From Pirellulaceae bacterium (GTDB lineage Bacteria > Planctomycetota > Planctomycetia > Pirellulales > Pirellulaceae), in NCBI GenBank assembly GCA_023382975.1, contig JAHDXO010000021.1, forward strand, positions 1-64,000: DNA of 64,000 bases. The letters run 5' to 3'. Shown here piece after piece: positions 27,153-35,096 of this stretch (positions within the stretch are counted from its first letter, which is position 1; every line of letters begins with the position of its first letter). The notes below the pieces were generated by a model that was given only the letters and a program-made list of their open reading frames with translations, had not been told where the DNA came from and did not search any database. The position numbers and the translations under genes were made by a program.

Positions 27153-30100
27153 TCAGGACGTTCTGTGGTCCAGCGCCGAGGCTTCGTGAAACGCGTCTGA
27201 CCAGCCGCCGTGAATCGCAATCGCTTCGTCGATGTTTTTCGCGGCATCGAGCGTTTCCTGGATACCTGCGGCCATGCGCCGGTAGATGAGCCGTTCGGCG
27301 GGACGGAGCGTTCGGCCGCGGCGGTCCTTGAGCCACTTGCGACACACCTGGTGCCCCCCGACGTGGAATTCCCAAATTCGCGGCGGCAACTCGGCCACGA
27401 CGGCCGATGGATTCACGCGGACTTGGTCTTCCATATATTTCGGGTAACCGGGGGCGACGATCCACGCATCTTCCCCGGCAAGGTCTTCCGTTAGGGACGC
27501 GGCATCCGACGGCGACCGCAACAGATGCGCGTCGGCCAATTGCCGGCCGCAACGGCAGAGTTGCGCGAACAAGGCGGTCCGCCGCGGCAGCAGGACGCGG
27601 GGAAAATCGGCTCGCAACAGATCAGCATAACGAGTCCGGTAGCCGCTGGAGTGGAACAAGGCGTAGACGTAGTACAACGCGTCCTCGACGCCGAATGTCC
27701 GCTGGAGATCGCCCGCTGCGTCACTGATCGGACGAAGACCCAGAGCATCCGCCAAATGTTCGAGGAAGCGCGGGTCGAGGTTCGTTTGGCCGGACGTGAA
27801 ATCGCCGAACATGGAACGGGCACCGGGCGTTCGTGACCCGGAGCCAGTCCCAGTTTCGGCGTCATCCGGCTCGTACAGGTAGAGCGGAAAGACCGACTCG
27901 CTGCCCCGGTTGTCCGAGCGGATCAGGCCGTCCAGGATCAAATCGTCGGCGATCCAGAAGTAATTGCACGGCTGCGAGGGCAGCATCTGACGCCGTGCGA
28001 TCAGAGCCAGATTCGGTCCCGTCAACATGTGCCTCATCACTTCGTCTCGCGGCCAATCGATCATCTCGCCGGACCAGTACACATAGCGCCGATCGAACGG
28101 GCGATACCAGCAGGTGCGGATCTTGTCGGTCCAGCGATCGTCGGCGGCGAGCCGGCGACGTGCTTCCTCCAGACTCCACCCCCGGGTATCGCCCGGTGCG
28201 TGCTTGCGAGACCGGCTGTTGGTGAACCGTCGTCGGATCGTGTCGTCGGGAATCGACAGGTCGCGGAACTCGCTCAACCGCTCAATCAACTCATGACGCT
28301 CGAACGCGACGACGAAGTGATCCCGCGCGGTCACCGGCGCGGTGACGCTGATCGAAAATATGTCGACCAGACTGCGCGCCCGGCGATACTCGACCGCAAG
28401 TGAATCGTCGCGCGGCACGAAAAAAAAGCACGGCGGCGGTGCAGACAGATCGCCGCTTGGCTCCGTTCCAACAGTTACGGCATTGGGTTCAGAGGCTGCG
28501 ACTCCGAGCAACCGATCGGCTTCGCGCTCCAACGCATCGAGTTTGGATTCGCTTCGCCCCCAGAACTCGCGATGTCGTCGAAGCTGTGTTCCTTCGCGGG
28601 GAACTCGCCGGAACAGCCCGATGGCCGTGCCCTGATCGATGCCGAATACGTTTTCGTCCTTGCTACCGTCCGGGCAGATCTCCTTCTTCTTCCGGTTGCC
28701 GTGCAGGTCGATGACGTCGATTCGCGGGAAGGTCTGCAGCAGTTGATAACGCACTCCGCGGAACGTGGGATTGTCCAGGTAACCGTGATTAGTGATCAGG
28801 CCGATCAAGCCGCAACCGGCTTGTTCGATCTTCCAGTGAGCAAAGCGGAGGAACTTGACGTAGTCGTCCTGCAGCCAGTGTTTGCGCTCGCCCAGCGGCT
28901 GACCGGCGACGGCGAAGTAATTGGCCACGGGCCCCGTGCGCCGCTCGGCGCCTTGCAGCAGATCGCTGATCCAGCGGCCTTCCGCCTGCGAGATTCCGGA
29001 AAACGGCGGGTTGCCCAGCACGACGGTACAACACTGGTCGATGGCCACCCGGCGTCCGTAATCGCCTGCTTGGCTGTACCGGTCGCTGGGCGGCGGAAAC
29101 AACGCGTTTCGATCCGTCGCGGGCCCGGCCAGCGTATCGGCCAAATGGACCTCGATCCGCGCGGGACGGTCAAACGAGAAGCCCGTTCGCGCAAGCCGAT
29201 CGGCCAGTCGGAGATGCGCGACGACGCAAGCGGGAAGCATGATCTCCAATCCGAACAGACGCGGCAGCAGATGGCGCTGAACGTAGTCGTCCCAGCCCGC
29301 CGCACTCGGCACGGACGAGGCAGTCGCCGATGGCCCTCGTTGGAGTTTACGCTTCAGCGTGCCGTCCCCTGCCGATTGAGCGCGTTGGAGTTCCCACTTC
29401 AGCGTGTTCTCCCCTGCCGAACTCATGAACGACGAATCCTGCATTTCTCCGTTTCGAAACCGGCGATGAATCAGATCGATCACCTCGTCCAGGAACACGC
29501 CGGTGCCTACGGCGGGGTCGAGCACGGAAAGAAACGGTTGCTCCGGCAATGCCTCGCGCGGGATCACCGCGCCGGGATGCCGCGCGGCGAACTCGGACCA
29601 AGTGATCGGATCGGCCAGTCCGCCCGGGATGCCGAATTCTTCGCGGATCTGCCGGTCCAGTTGGGCCACGATGAAACGGGCGATCGGTTGCGGGGTGTAA
29701 AACACACCGCGGACGCGCCGATGCCCAGCGTCGTGGGCCGCCAGGAAATGCTCAAAGAAATCGAACGGAAGCGGGCCATCGGACGCATCGCCCGATGGAC
29801 TTGCCGCGGGTTCGCCCGGATCGGCCAGGGTCTCCCGCAGTCGATCGAGTCCCTGGCGAACGGACCGGTATTGCGCCAACGCCGGTTCGACGGGTTGACC
29901 ATCGCCGGACAGCAGGAAGAAGACGTCGTTCAGCAAGTCGCAGCACAGCGGATCGGCCGCTGCGAGAGTCCAGTCGCGGACGCGCGGCTGCAGAAGCGTG
30001 CCAGCCCCTGCCAGCGTCACGGCCGCGGCAACGGCGAAAGCTTGCGCATACAACGCCCGAGATTCGTCGCGTCCGCCCCCGGTGCCCGTCGCAGCCTGGA

Positions 30101-30245
30101 TGGCCGCCCACCAAGCGTCCTGACGAGCCCTGGCAGAACCGCTGGCGGGAGACTCGTCCAACGCGTTCTGGACGCTGCGCGCCAGATCGATCGTCAGCCC
30201 GACCAGTCGCTCCCGCCGACGGTTGCGGCGTCTCGATCCGCTCAT
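27153..30245 (-). CDS. Type ISP-like N6-adenine DNA methyltransferase with target-recognition domain
   Basis: The 1030-aa protein has a helical N-terminal region (to ~170), a gamma-class methyltransferase core with motif X/I context FYTPQPIARFIV, motif I DPAVGTGVF (D243) and motif IV GNPPF (N412), then a C-terminal region resembling the Type ISP target-recognition module (CWYRPFDRRYVYW, NLALIARRQ). The Mrr nuclease and SNF2-type translocase that precede these parts in true Type ISP enzymes such as LlaGI are absent. Residues ~270-308 are encoded by two copies of a dispersed intergenic repeat read in frame. It may be an orphan methylase, a BREX/other defence methylase, or a remnant of a larger enzyme. 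No endonuclease gene adjoins it. Confidence 0.85.
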   Translation of the reverse strand: MSGSRRRNRRRERLVGLTIDLARSVQNALDESPASGSARARQDAWWAAIQAATGTGGGRDESRALYAQAFAVAAAVTLAGAGTLLQPRVRDWTLAAADPLCCDLLNDVFFLLSGDGQPVEPALAQYRSVRQGLDRLRETLADPGEPAASPSGDASDGPLPFDFFEHFLAAHDAGHRRVRGVFYTPQPIARFIVAQLDRQIREEFGIPGGLADPITWSEFAARHPGAVIPREALPEQPFLSVLDPAVGTGVFLDEVIDLIHRRFRNGEMQDSSFMSSAGENTLKWELQRAQSAGDGTLKRKLQRGPSATASSVPSAAGWDDYVQRHLLPRLFGLEIMLPACVVAHLRLADRLARTGFSFDRPARIEVHLADTLAGPATDRNALFPPPSDRYSQAGDYGRRVAIDQCCTVVLGNPPFSGISQAEGRWISDLLQGAERRTGPVANYFAVAGQPLGERKHWLQDDYVKFLRFAHWKIEQAGCGLIGLITNHGYLDNPTFRGVRYQLLQTFPRIDVIDLHGNRKKKEICPDGSKDENVFGIDQGTAIGLFRRVPREGTQLRRHREFWGRSESKLDALEREADRLLGVAASEPNAVTVGTEPSGDLSAPPPCFFFVPRDDSLAVEYRRARSLVDIFSISVTAPVTARDHFVVAFERHELIERLSEFRDLSIPDDTIRRRFTNSRSRKHAPGDTRGWSLEEARRRLAADDRWTDKIRTCWYRPFDRRYVYWSGEMIDWPRDEVMRHMLTGPNLALIARRQMLPSQPCNYFWIADDLILDGLIRSDNRGSESVFPLYLYEPDDAETGTGSGSRTPGARSMFGDFTSGQTNLDPRFLEHLADALGLRPISDAAGDLQRTFGVEDALYYVYALFHSSGYRTRYADLLRADFPRVLLPRRTALFAQLCRCGRQLADAHLLRSPSDAASLTEDLAGEDAWIVAPGYPKYMEDQVRVNPSAVVAELPPRIWEFHVGGHQVCRKWLKDRRGRTLRPAERLIYRRMAAGIQETLDAAKNIDEAIAIHGGWSDAFHEASALDHRTS
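29340..29420. repeat. Two copies of the GGAGTTCACGCTTCAGCG repeat inside the methyltransferase gene
   Basis: Copies at 29340-29362 and 29384-29408 are each followed by CCCCTGCCGA-type words (29365, 29410). On the coding strand they translate in frame as GENTLKWELQRAQ and GDGTLKRKLQRGP. The flanking protein aligns with the methyltransferase core, so the copies look inserted without breaking the gene. Confidence 0.85.
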
Positions 30246-30260
30246 GGCATTCCCGCCTGC

Positions 30261-31094
30261 TCAACTCAGCCGAAGTTGCATGAACTCGCGGACGCGTCCC
30301 GAGATGGCGGGTTCGACCGGCAACCGTTCCATGCTGCTGGCGCCGTAGAAACCGACGATGCCTTCGGTGTGATCCAGGATGTATTGCGCGTCAGCGGGTT
30401 CGGCGATCGGACCACCGTGGCACAGTACCAGGATCTCGGGATTGACCCGCTTGGCGGCATCCGCCATCTGTTGGACGAGTTTCGCCGCATGCTCCAGTGT
30501 GATCGCCGTTTCGGCGCCGATGCTGCCCTTGGTGGTCAATCCCATGTGAGGAATCAGGATATCGGCCCCAGCCCGAGCCATGGCCGCGGCTTCGTCGGGA
30601 TCGAAACAGTAGGGCGTCGTCAACATGCCAAGCTCGTGAGCCGTGGCGATCATGTCGACCTCCAGTCCATAGCCCATCCCGGTTTCTTCCAGGTTCTGCC
30701 GCATCTTGCCGTCGAACAGGCCGACGGTCGGGAAATTCTGCACGCCCGAGAATCCCGCCGCGTCGACCTCCTTCAGAAACAGCTTCATGATGCGGAACGG
30801 GTCCGTACCGCAGACTCCAGCCAGCACGGGCGTGTGCGCAACAACGGGCAACACCTCGCGGGCCATCTCCATCACGATCGCGTTGGCGTCCCCGTAGGGC
30901 AGCAGTCCCGAAAGCGAGCCGCGGCCCGCCATGCGGAACCGGCCCGAGTTGTAGATGATCAGCAGATCGATGCCCCCCGCCTCGGACATCTTGGCGCTGA
31001 TCCCCGTCCCCGCCCCGCCGCCCACAATCGGTTGGCCCGAGGCCACTTTGACCCGCAACCGCCCCAACACCTCGTCCCGCGAAAACAAAGCCAT
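30261..31094 (-). CDS. Phosphoenolpyruvate hydrolase-family TIM-barrel protein
   Basis: A 277-aa protein of the PEP_hydrolase (PF09370, 'TIM-barrel signal transduction') family. It starts MALFSRDEVLGRL, then VGGGAGTGISAK, the LLIIYNSGRFRMAG segment, FSGVQNFPTVGLFDG, and the C-terminal LCHGGPIAEP and GFYGASSMERLP, all characteristic. GGAGGATATTGAA before the ATG fixes the start. In many bacteria this family is encoded beside a Tm-1-like/UPF0261 protein; none is seen here. It ends 15 bp before the methyltransferase start. The physiological reaction is not established. Confidence 0.88.
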   Translation of the reverse strand: MALFSRDEVLGRLRVKVASGQPIVGGGAGTGISAKMSEAGGIDLLIIYNSGRFRMAGRGSLSGLLPYGDANAIVMEMAREVLPVVAHTPVLAGVCGTDPFRIMKLFLKEVDAAGFSGVQNFPTVGLFDGKMRQNLEETGMGYGLEVDMIATAHELGMLTTPYCFDPDEAAAMARAGADILIPHMGLTTKGSIGAETAITLEHAAKLVQQMADAAKRVNPEILVLCHGGPIAEPADAQYILDHTEGIVGFYGASSMERLPVEPAISGRVREFMQLRLS

Positions 31095-31251
31095 TTCAAT
31101 ATCCTCCTTCTTTGCCCAATAGTGCAGACTTCTCACGAATTCCGCGACAGGTTGGGATCTCGATCGTGGACTGTGTCGACATGCGTGCATGTTACGGCAT
31201 TGGCCGGTTGGGAAAAAGCTGGGAGGGGATTCCCGGCGACGTTGACCCGTC

Positions 31252-31271
31252 GCGGGGCTTGTGAGCCCCGC
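31252..31271. repeat. Short palindrome
   Basis: GCGGGGCT, a 4-nt loop, then AGCCCCGC, in the gap before glnB. No T-run. It belongs to the same general class as the other REP-like palindromes in the window. Confidence 0.55.
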
Positions 31272-31331
31272 GGTTGGCGGTTAGATTTGACGTTCGAGTC
31301 GACGCCGCATTCTTGGGGAGAACTTTCATCG

Positions 31332-31679
31332 ATGAAACTGATTATCGCCATCATCCAGCCGAACCGACTGGAAGCGGTCAAAGAAGCGCTGAACGAAGTC
31401 GAAGTTGTACGACTGACCGTCATGGATTGCCAAGGCTTCGGACGCCAAAAAGGGCAGACCGAAGTGTACCGGGGCCGTGAACTGACCGTCAATTTGCTGC
31501 GCAAAGTCCAGTTGCAGATCGCGGTGAACGAGGCATTTGTCGAACCGACGATCAACGCCATCATCAAGGGAGGCCGCACGGGTGAAAAAGGCGAGATCGG
31601 TGACGGGAAGATCTTCGTTCTGCCATTGGACGACTGCATCCGAATCCGTACCGGCGAACGAGGTTCGGAAGCGATCTGA
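31332..31679 (+). CDS. Nitrogen regulatory protein P-II lacking Tyr51
   Basis: A signal-integrating trimer that binds ATP, ADP and 2-oxoglutarate and controls nitrogen assimilation. The 115-aa protein matches GlnB/GlnK: MKLIIAIIQP, T-loop GFGRQKGQTEVYRGRELT, B-loop region TGEKGEIGDGKIFV and the terminal IRIRTGERGSEAI. Counting from the start codon, position 46 is Tyr but position 51, the uridylylated tyrosine of E. coli, is Leu; position 49 (phosphoserine in cyanobacteria) is Arg. It is monocistronic, facing mntR; glnA lies about 4 kb away. No amtB gene is adjacent, so GlnB versus GlnK naming is left open. Confidence 0.95.
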   Translation: MKLIIAIIQPNRLEAVKEALNEVEVVRLTVMDCQGFGRQKGQTEVYRGRELTVNLLRKVQLQIAVNEAFVEPTINAIIKGGRTGEKGEIGDGKIFVLPLDDCIRIRTGERGSEAI

Positions 31680-31703
31680 AGATTCGGCAGATGATCCAGC
31701 TGG

Positions 31704-32141
31704 CTAGTCCGGTTCTTTCTCCCTCGCTTCCTGCTGGTCCTGCGTGAACCGTCTCATCGCTCGCAGGGTCTCGTCGCTGACGTGATGCTCGATGCCTTCC
31801 GAATCGGCCGCGGCCGTGGCGGGCGAGACACCCAACGCGACGAGAAACTGAAAAACCGCGTCGTGTCGTCGTCTTGACTCGTCGGCCAACCGGCGCCCCT
31901 CGGCCGTCAGTTCCACCGGGCCGTAGGGCTGATTGTCCACCAGGCCGTCGCGCTGCAGCCTCGCGATCGTTCGGTTGACGGTCACATGGCTGACTGCAAA
32001 ATGCGCTGCCAAGTCGGTAACGCGGCACTGGCCCTTGGACTCCAGGTACTCGCCGATCGCTTCGACATAATCTTCCGCCGTCTCGGTAGCATGATCCCGC
32101 CGGGTTCGTGCATGTCGATTGGACGCCTGCCGATCTCTCAT
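31704..32141 (-). CDS. mntR: Manganese-responsive regulator MntR (DtxR family)
   Basis: A 145-aa dimeric repressor that binds DNA when loaded with Mn(II). It closely resembles the E. coli-type MntR: an N-terminal TAEDYVEAIGEY metal-site helix, a winged helix-turn-helix (LAAHFAVSHVTVNRTIARLQ), LTAEGRRLADESRRRH, and the metal-binding C-terminal EGIEHHVSDETL. There is no C-terminal SH3 domain. GGAGGAGGAT immediately before the ATG decides the start. It is transcribed away from a DUF1559 gene, and the shared region holds two MntR-type boxes, so autoregulation and control of the divergent gene are likely. No manganese transporter gene occurs in the window. Confidence 0.93.
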   Translation of the reverse strand: MRDRQASNRHARTRRDHATETAEDYVEAIGEYLESKGQCRVTDLAAHFAVSHVTVNRTIARLQRDGLVDNQPYGPVELTAEGRRLADESRRRHDAVFQFLVALGVSPATAAADSEGIEHHVSDETLRAMRRFTQDQQEAREKEPD

Positions 32142-32188
32142 ATCCTCCTCCTCGCCACTGTTTGCTGATTGGCCGAGAAACAGATCTG

Positions 32189-32263
32189 AGTATCCAGGAT
32201 ACATTGTCTGTTGACAAAAGTGTAGCCTACGCTACGATTGACCCAAAGTGTAGCATGCGCTAC
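32189..32263. promoter_or_regulatory. Divergent mntR/DUF1559 promoters with two MntR-type boxes
   Basis: Leftward promoter: TTGTCA (32212-32217) and GATACT (32189-32194), 17-bp spacer. Rightward promoter: TTGACA (32211-32216) and TACGAT (32233-32238), 16-bp spacer; the -35 elements overlap inside a TTGTC-N4-GACAA palindrome. Two boxes GTAGC-N4-GCTAC lie at 32222-32235 (inside the rightward promoter) and 32250-32263, centres 28 bp apart. They share the TAGC-N4-GCTA core of the known E. coli MntR box. Confidence 0.75.
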
Positions 32264-32305
32264 AAACGGAATCGAATACAAACCTATGGAAAAGGACCAC
32301 GATCA

Positions 32306-33421
32306 ATGAGTCTTGGTACATCGAATTTGCGCATGGCCTGCCGATACAAGGCGGCCTCGTACGCCGGATCTCCTGCTCTTGGCCGGTTATCATTCGACGG
32401 TCGCTCGAGGCGGCGGGCCGCGTTTACGCTGGTCGAATTGTTGGTCGTTATCGCCATCATCGGCATTCTGGTGGCATTGCTGTTGCCGGCGGTGCAAGCA
32501 GCCCGCGAATCCGCCCGGCGGACTCAATGCACCAACCACCTGAAGCAGATGGGGTTGGCGTTGCACAACTACCAGAGTGCGCACCTGACGCTGCCGTCCG
32601 CGTACGTGGCCTTCGGCAACTATGGTCAGATCGCCTCACTTCCGGCGGACGATTGGGATGCCGTGACTTGGGATGCCGCTCCCGGCTGGGGCTGGGGCGC
32701 CTTGATTTCGCCGTACTTGGAGCAGGCGAGTCTGGACCTGGACTATCGCCTGCCTGTCTGGCATTCCGTCCACTTAGACCGGGTGGCGGCGAAACTGCCG
32801 GTCTTCCTCTGTCCCTCGGCGTCCGGTGGAGACGAAGCGTTTGTAGTTGTCGACGATTCGGGCAGCCCGCTGCTGAAGAACGGACAGCCGATCCGGTTGG
32901 GCAGAAGCCACTACGCGGCGAGCCATGGCCAAATCGAAGTCTGGGGGCAGGAGTCCGGCCCTGCCGGCAGCCTGGGCGGCGATGTAACGAAAGCCGCCGA
33001 TGGTCCGTTCTATCGGAATTCTCGCGTGCGGCTGGCCGATATCATCGACGGGCTTTCCAACACGATCCTGCTGGGCGAGCATTCGTCGCGACTCAGTTCC
33101 AAATCGTGGTCGGGTGCGCCTCCAGGAGCCTTTGTGCATCCTCGGATTCTCACCCCGGACAATTCGACCGAATCCGCGGCAACATTGCTGCTGGTTCACA
33201 GCGGTCCTTCTCCGGGCGAGATCGACATGTTCGGAAACCCGATCATTCATCCGCCCAATTACCCCACGCTGCATGTTGGTCAGATGTATGCCGAACATCC
33301 CGGCGGCGGGAACGTTCTATTGGGTGACGGGTCCGTTCGGTTTATTGCCGAAACAATCTTCCGTCCTACGTTTGCTGCCATGTCCAGCATCGCGAAAGGC
33401 GAGGTGGTAGGTGAATACTGA
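32306..33421 (+). CDS. DUF1559 pseudopilin-like protein
   Basis: A 371-aa protein with a type IV prepilin-like N-terminus: basic leader, then FTLVELLVVIAIIGILVALLLP, followed by the DUF1559 core with RRTQCTNHLKQMGLALHNY and the C-terminal glycine motif HPGGGNVLLGDGSVRFI. Such proteins are abundant in Planctomycetota, are presumably processed by prepilin peptidase and lie at the cell envelope; the function is unknown. The start chosen has AAAGGA nine bases upstream; an earlier in-frame ATG lies inside the second MntR box. It overlaps the next small lipoprotein gene by 11 bp. Control by MntR is inferred from the upstream boxes. Confidence 0.9.
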   Translation: MSLGTSNLRMACRYKAASYAGSPALGRLSFDGRSRRRAAFTLVELLVVIAIIGILVALLLPAVQAARESARRTQCTNHLKQMGLALHNYQSAHLTLPSAYVAFGNYGQIASLPADDWDAVTWDAAPGWGWGALISPYLEQASLDLDYRLPVWHSVHLDRVAAKLPVFLCPSASGGDEAFVVVDDSGSPLLKNGQPIRLGRSHYAASHGQIEVWGQESGPAGSLGGDVTKAADGPFYRNSRVRLADIIDGLSNTILLGEHSSRLSSKSWSGAPPGAFVHPRILTPDNSTESAATLLLVHSGPSPGEIDMFGNPIIHPPNYPTLHVGQMYAEHPGGGNVLLGDGSVRFIAETIFRPTFAAMSSIAKGEVVGEY

Positions 33422-33734
33422 ACGATCTTGTCGGAACGACATTGGGATGCTGTTATGCCTTGGGCTGCTTTGCCTTGCCATTGGCGGCTGTGGACATCCC
33501 AGGATCGGCGCCGAAGCATTCGAGTTGGCCAAGGCCGTGGACAACGTGTGCAATTTGCGCGACCGCGACCAACTGCCCAAAGCGCAAGCCTTGGTCGAAA
33601 CCGCGCACCGCGATGGAACGATTAACGCCGGGGAACGACGGATCCTGGAGAAAATCGTCGCGCAAGCGGAAAGCGGGGACTGGGAGCGAGCCTCCGACGA
33701 CGTACGAAAACTGCTGATTGCGCAACAGCGATGA
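33411..33734 (+). CDS. Small lipoprotein paired with DUF1559
   Basis: A 107-aa protein with a hydrophobic signal and lipobox LAIGGC, so probably a lipoprotein. The mature part is charged and helical with no known domain. It starts at GTG within the stop region of the DUF1559 gene (11-bp overlap), with GAGGTGG upstream; an internal ATG at 33447 gives a shorter signal peptide. The overlap implies coupled translation, and the pair probably answers to MntR. A comparable DUF1559-lipoprotein pair occurs at 40829-41985. Confidence 0.8.
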   Translation: MNTERSCRNDIGMLLCLGLLCLAIGGCGHPRIGAEAFELAKAVDNVCNLRDRDQLPKAQALVETAHRDGTINAGERRILEKIVAQAESGDWERASDDVRKLLIAQQR

Positions 33735-33830
33735 AGCCGCAATCCAAGGGGACGGGAGTCGTCTTCCGGCACCTGTCAACTCAAGGAAAGGTCGCTTGGG
33801 CGGAAACGACCTCCGATCCCCTTCTCGGCG

Positions 33831-35096
33831 CTAGTCTGGGCCTGCCCCCCCGACCGAAGTCAAATGGGAGAGTGTGCGAAAGTACAAGCGGCCGCCGGCG
33901 ATCGCGGGAGTCGAACGAGTCGGCTCGCCAAGCGGATTCTGACCCAGCAGCTTGAATTCCCTTTCGGCGGCGATCACTAGAACGGTACCGTCGTCCGCGA
34001 TGCAGTAGACCTTGCCATCTCCGTAAACGGGCGATCCGGAGAACCCGTCGCTCAGTCGCTCGCGCCAGTGGATCTCGCCGGTCTCGACGTCGGCACACGA
34101 GACCATGCCCCGATCGTTGAACAGAAACAGCAGATCGTCCTTGGCCAGCGCGCACGGCACGTAGGGAGCGTTGTTCCGAACCTCGTACGCTTTGGCCGGC
34201 TGGGGATCAGGGCGGACGGCGACCAGATAATTTCCGCCACCACCCGAGCCGTTGCTTCCGAACACCAAACGTTCGGTCACCAGCGGCGAACTCACAACTC
34301 GCATGCGGAAACAATCCGGCACTCGCCAGTTCTCCTTGCCAGTTCGCGGGTCCAGGCTGAAGACGCCTTCCGCGGTGCTAGTGCAGATCAATTGCGGCGG
34401 CTGATCGCCAGCCTGGTAGATGCAGGGCGTCGAATAGCAGACGCGGACGCTGGTCCGGGGCGTCCGCCAGCGCTCGACGCCCGACTTGGCATCGAGCGCC
34501 AACATGTAGCTCTCGCCCGGCTTCTGCCCGGGATCGAGTTCCTGTGCCTGTTGGTTGTTCGACAAGATCACCAAATCCTCGAACAACATCGGTGACAATC
34601 CGAAACCGTGCTGGCTGGTCCAGGTTCCCAAATCCAGGTTCCAGACGTCGCGGCCCTGGTGATCCAATGCCAAGAAAGTCACTTTTTCAGGCGTCGCCCA
34701 TGCGACATACACGCGTTGACCATCAACAGCCGGCGTCCCCGAGGCAAAGGTGTTGCGCAGATGCAGATGGTGCGGCGACGACGGATAATCGCGGCGCCAG
34801 AGCAGGCTGCCGTCAGTCGCCGAGTAACATAACACGTACTGAGTCGCGTCGTGCGGGTCGGCGCTCATCAGGAAGACCTTGTCGCCCCAGAGCACCGGCG
34901 ATGAATGGCCCTGTCCCGGCACCTCGACGCGCCAGTTGTAGTCCGCTTCGTCCCAACGGGACGGCAACGATTTGGCCTGACTTAGACCGGTTCCGTTCGG
35001 GCCTCGGAACCTAGTCCACCCTTGGCCGACCGCGGCCATCGAAATCGAACTTGAAATCACGAAACAAAGACAGATCCGCAAGACGAATTGCCGCAT
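33831..35096 (-). CDS. Exported PQQ-type beta-propeller protein (BamB-like)
   Basis: A 421-aa protein with a signal peptide (about residues 1-24, ending AAVGQG) and a repeated-blade beta-propeller: WTRFRGPNGTG, SSPVLWGDKVFLM, GTPAVDGQRVYV, STPCIYQAGD and SGSPVYGDGKVY mark the blades. Trp-docking and the A/G-x-x-G-x-x-Y pattern of PQQ-like repeats are present, but residues binding PQQ and calcium in true dehydrogenases are not evident. Planctomycetal members are usually described as outer-membrane assembly BamB-like or simply PQQ-repeat proteins; a role in protein assembly is not supported. GAAGGAAATT precedes the ATG. Confidence 0.85.
   Translation of the reverse strand: MRQFVLRICLCFVISSSISMAAVGQGWTRFRGPNGTGLSQAKSLPSRWDEADYNWRVEVPGQGHSSPVLWGDKVFLMSADPHDATQYVLCYSATDGSLLWRRDYPSSPHHLHLRNTFASGTPAVDGQRVYVAWATPEKVTFLALDHQGRDVWNLDLGTWTSQHGFGLSPMLFEDLVILSNNQQAQELDPGQKPGESYMLALDAKSGVERWRTPRTSVRVCYSTPCIYQAGDQPPQLICTSTAEGVFSLDPRTGKENWRVPDCFRMRVVSSPLVTERLVFGSNGSGGGGNYLVAVRPDPQPAKAYEVRNNAPYVPCALAKDDLLFLFNDRGMVSCADVETGEIHWRERLSDGFSGSPVYGDGKVYCIADDGTVLVIAAEREFKLLGQNPLGEPTRSTPAIAGGRLYFRTLSHLTSVGGAGPD

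Noticed and set aside
28572..31331. Long rightward frame through the methyltransferase and PEP-hydrolase genes, running into glnB
   Set aside because: Antisense to two clear genes; only its final 115 codons (P-II) are real.
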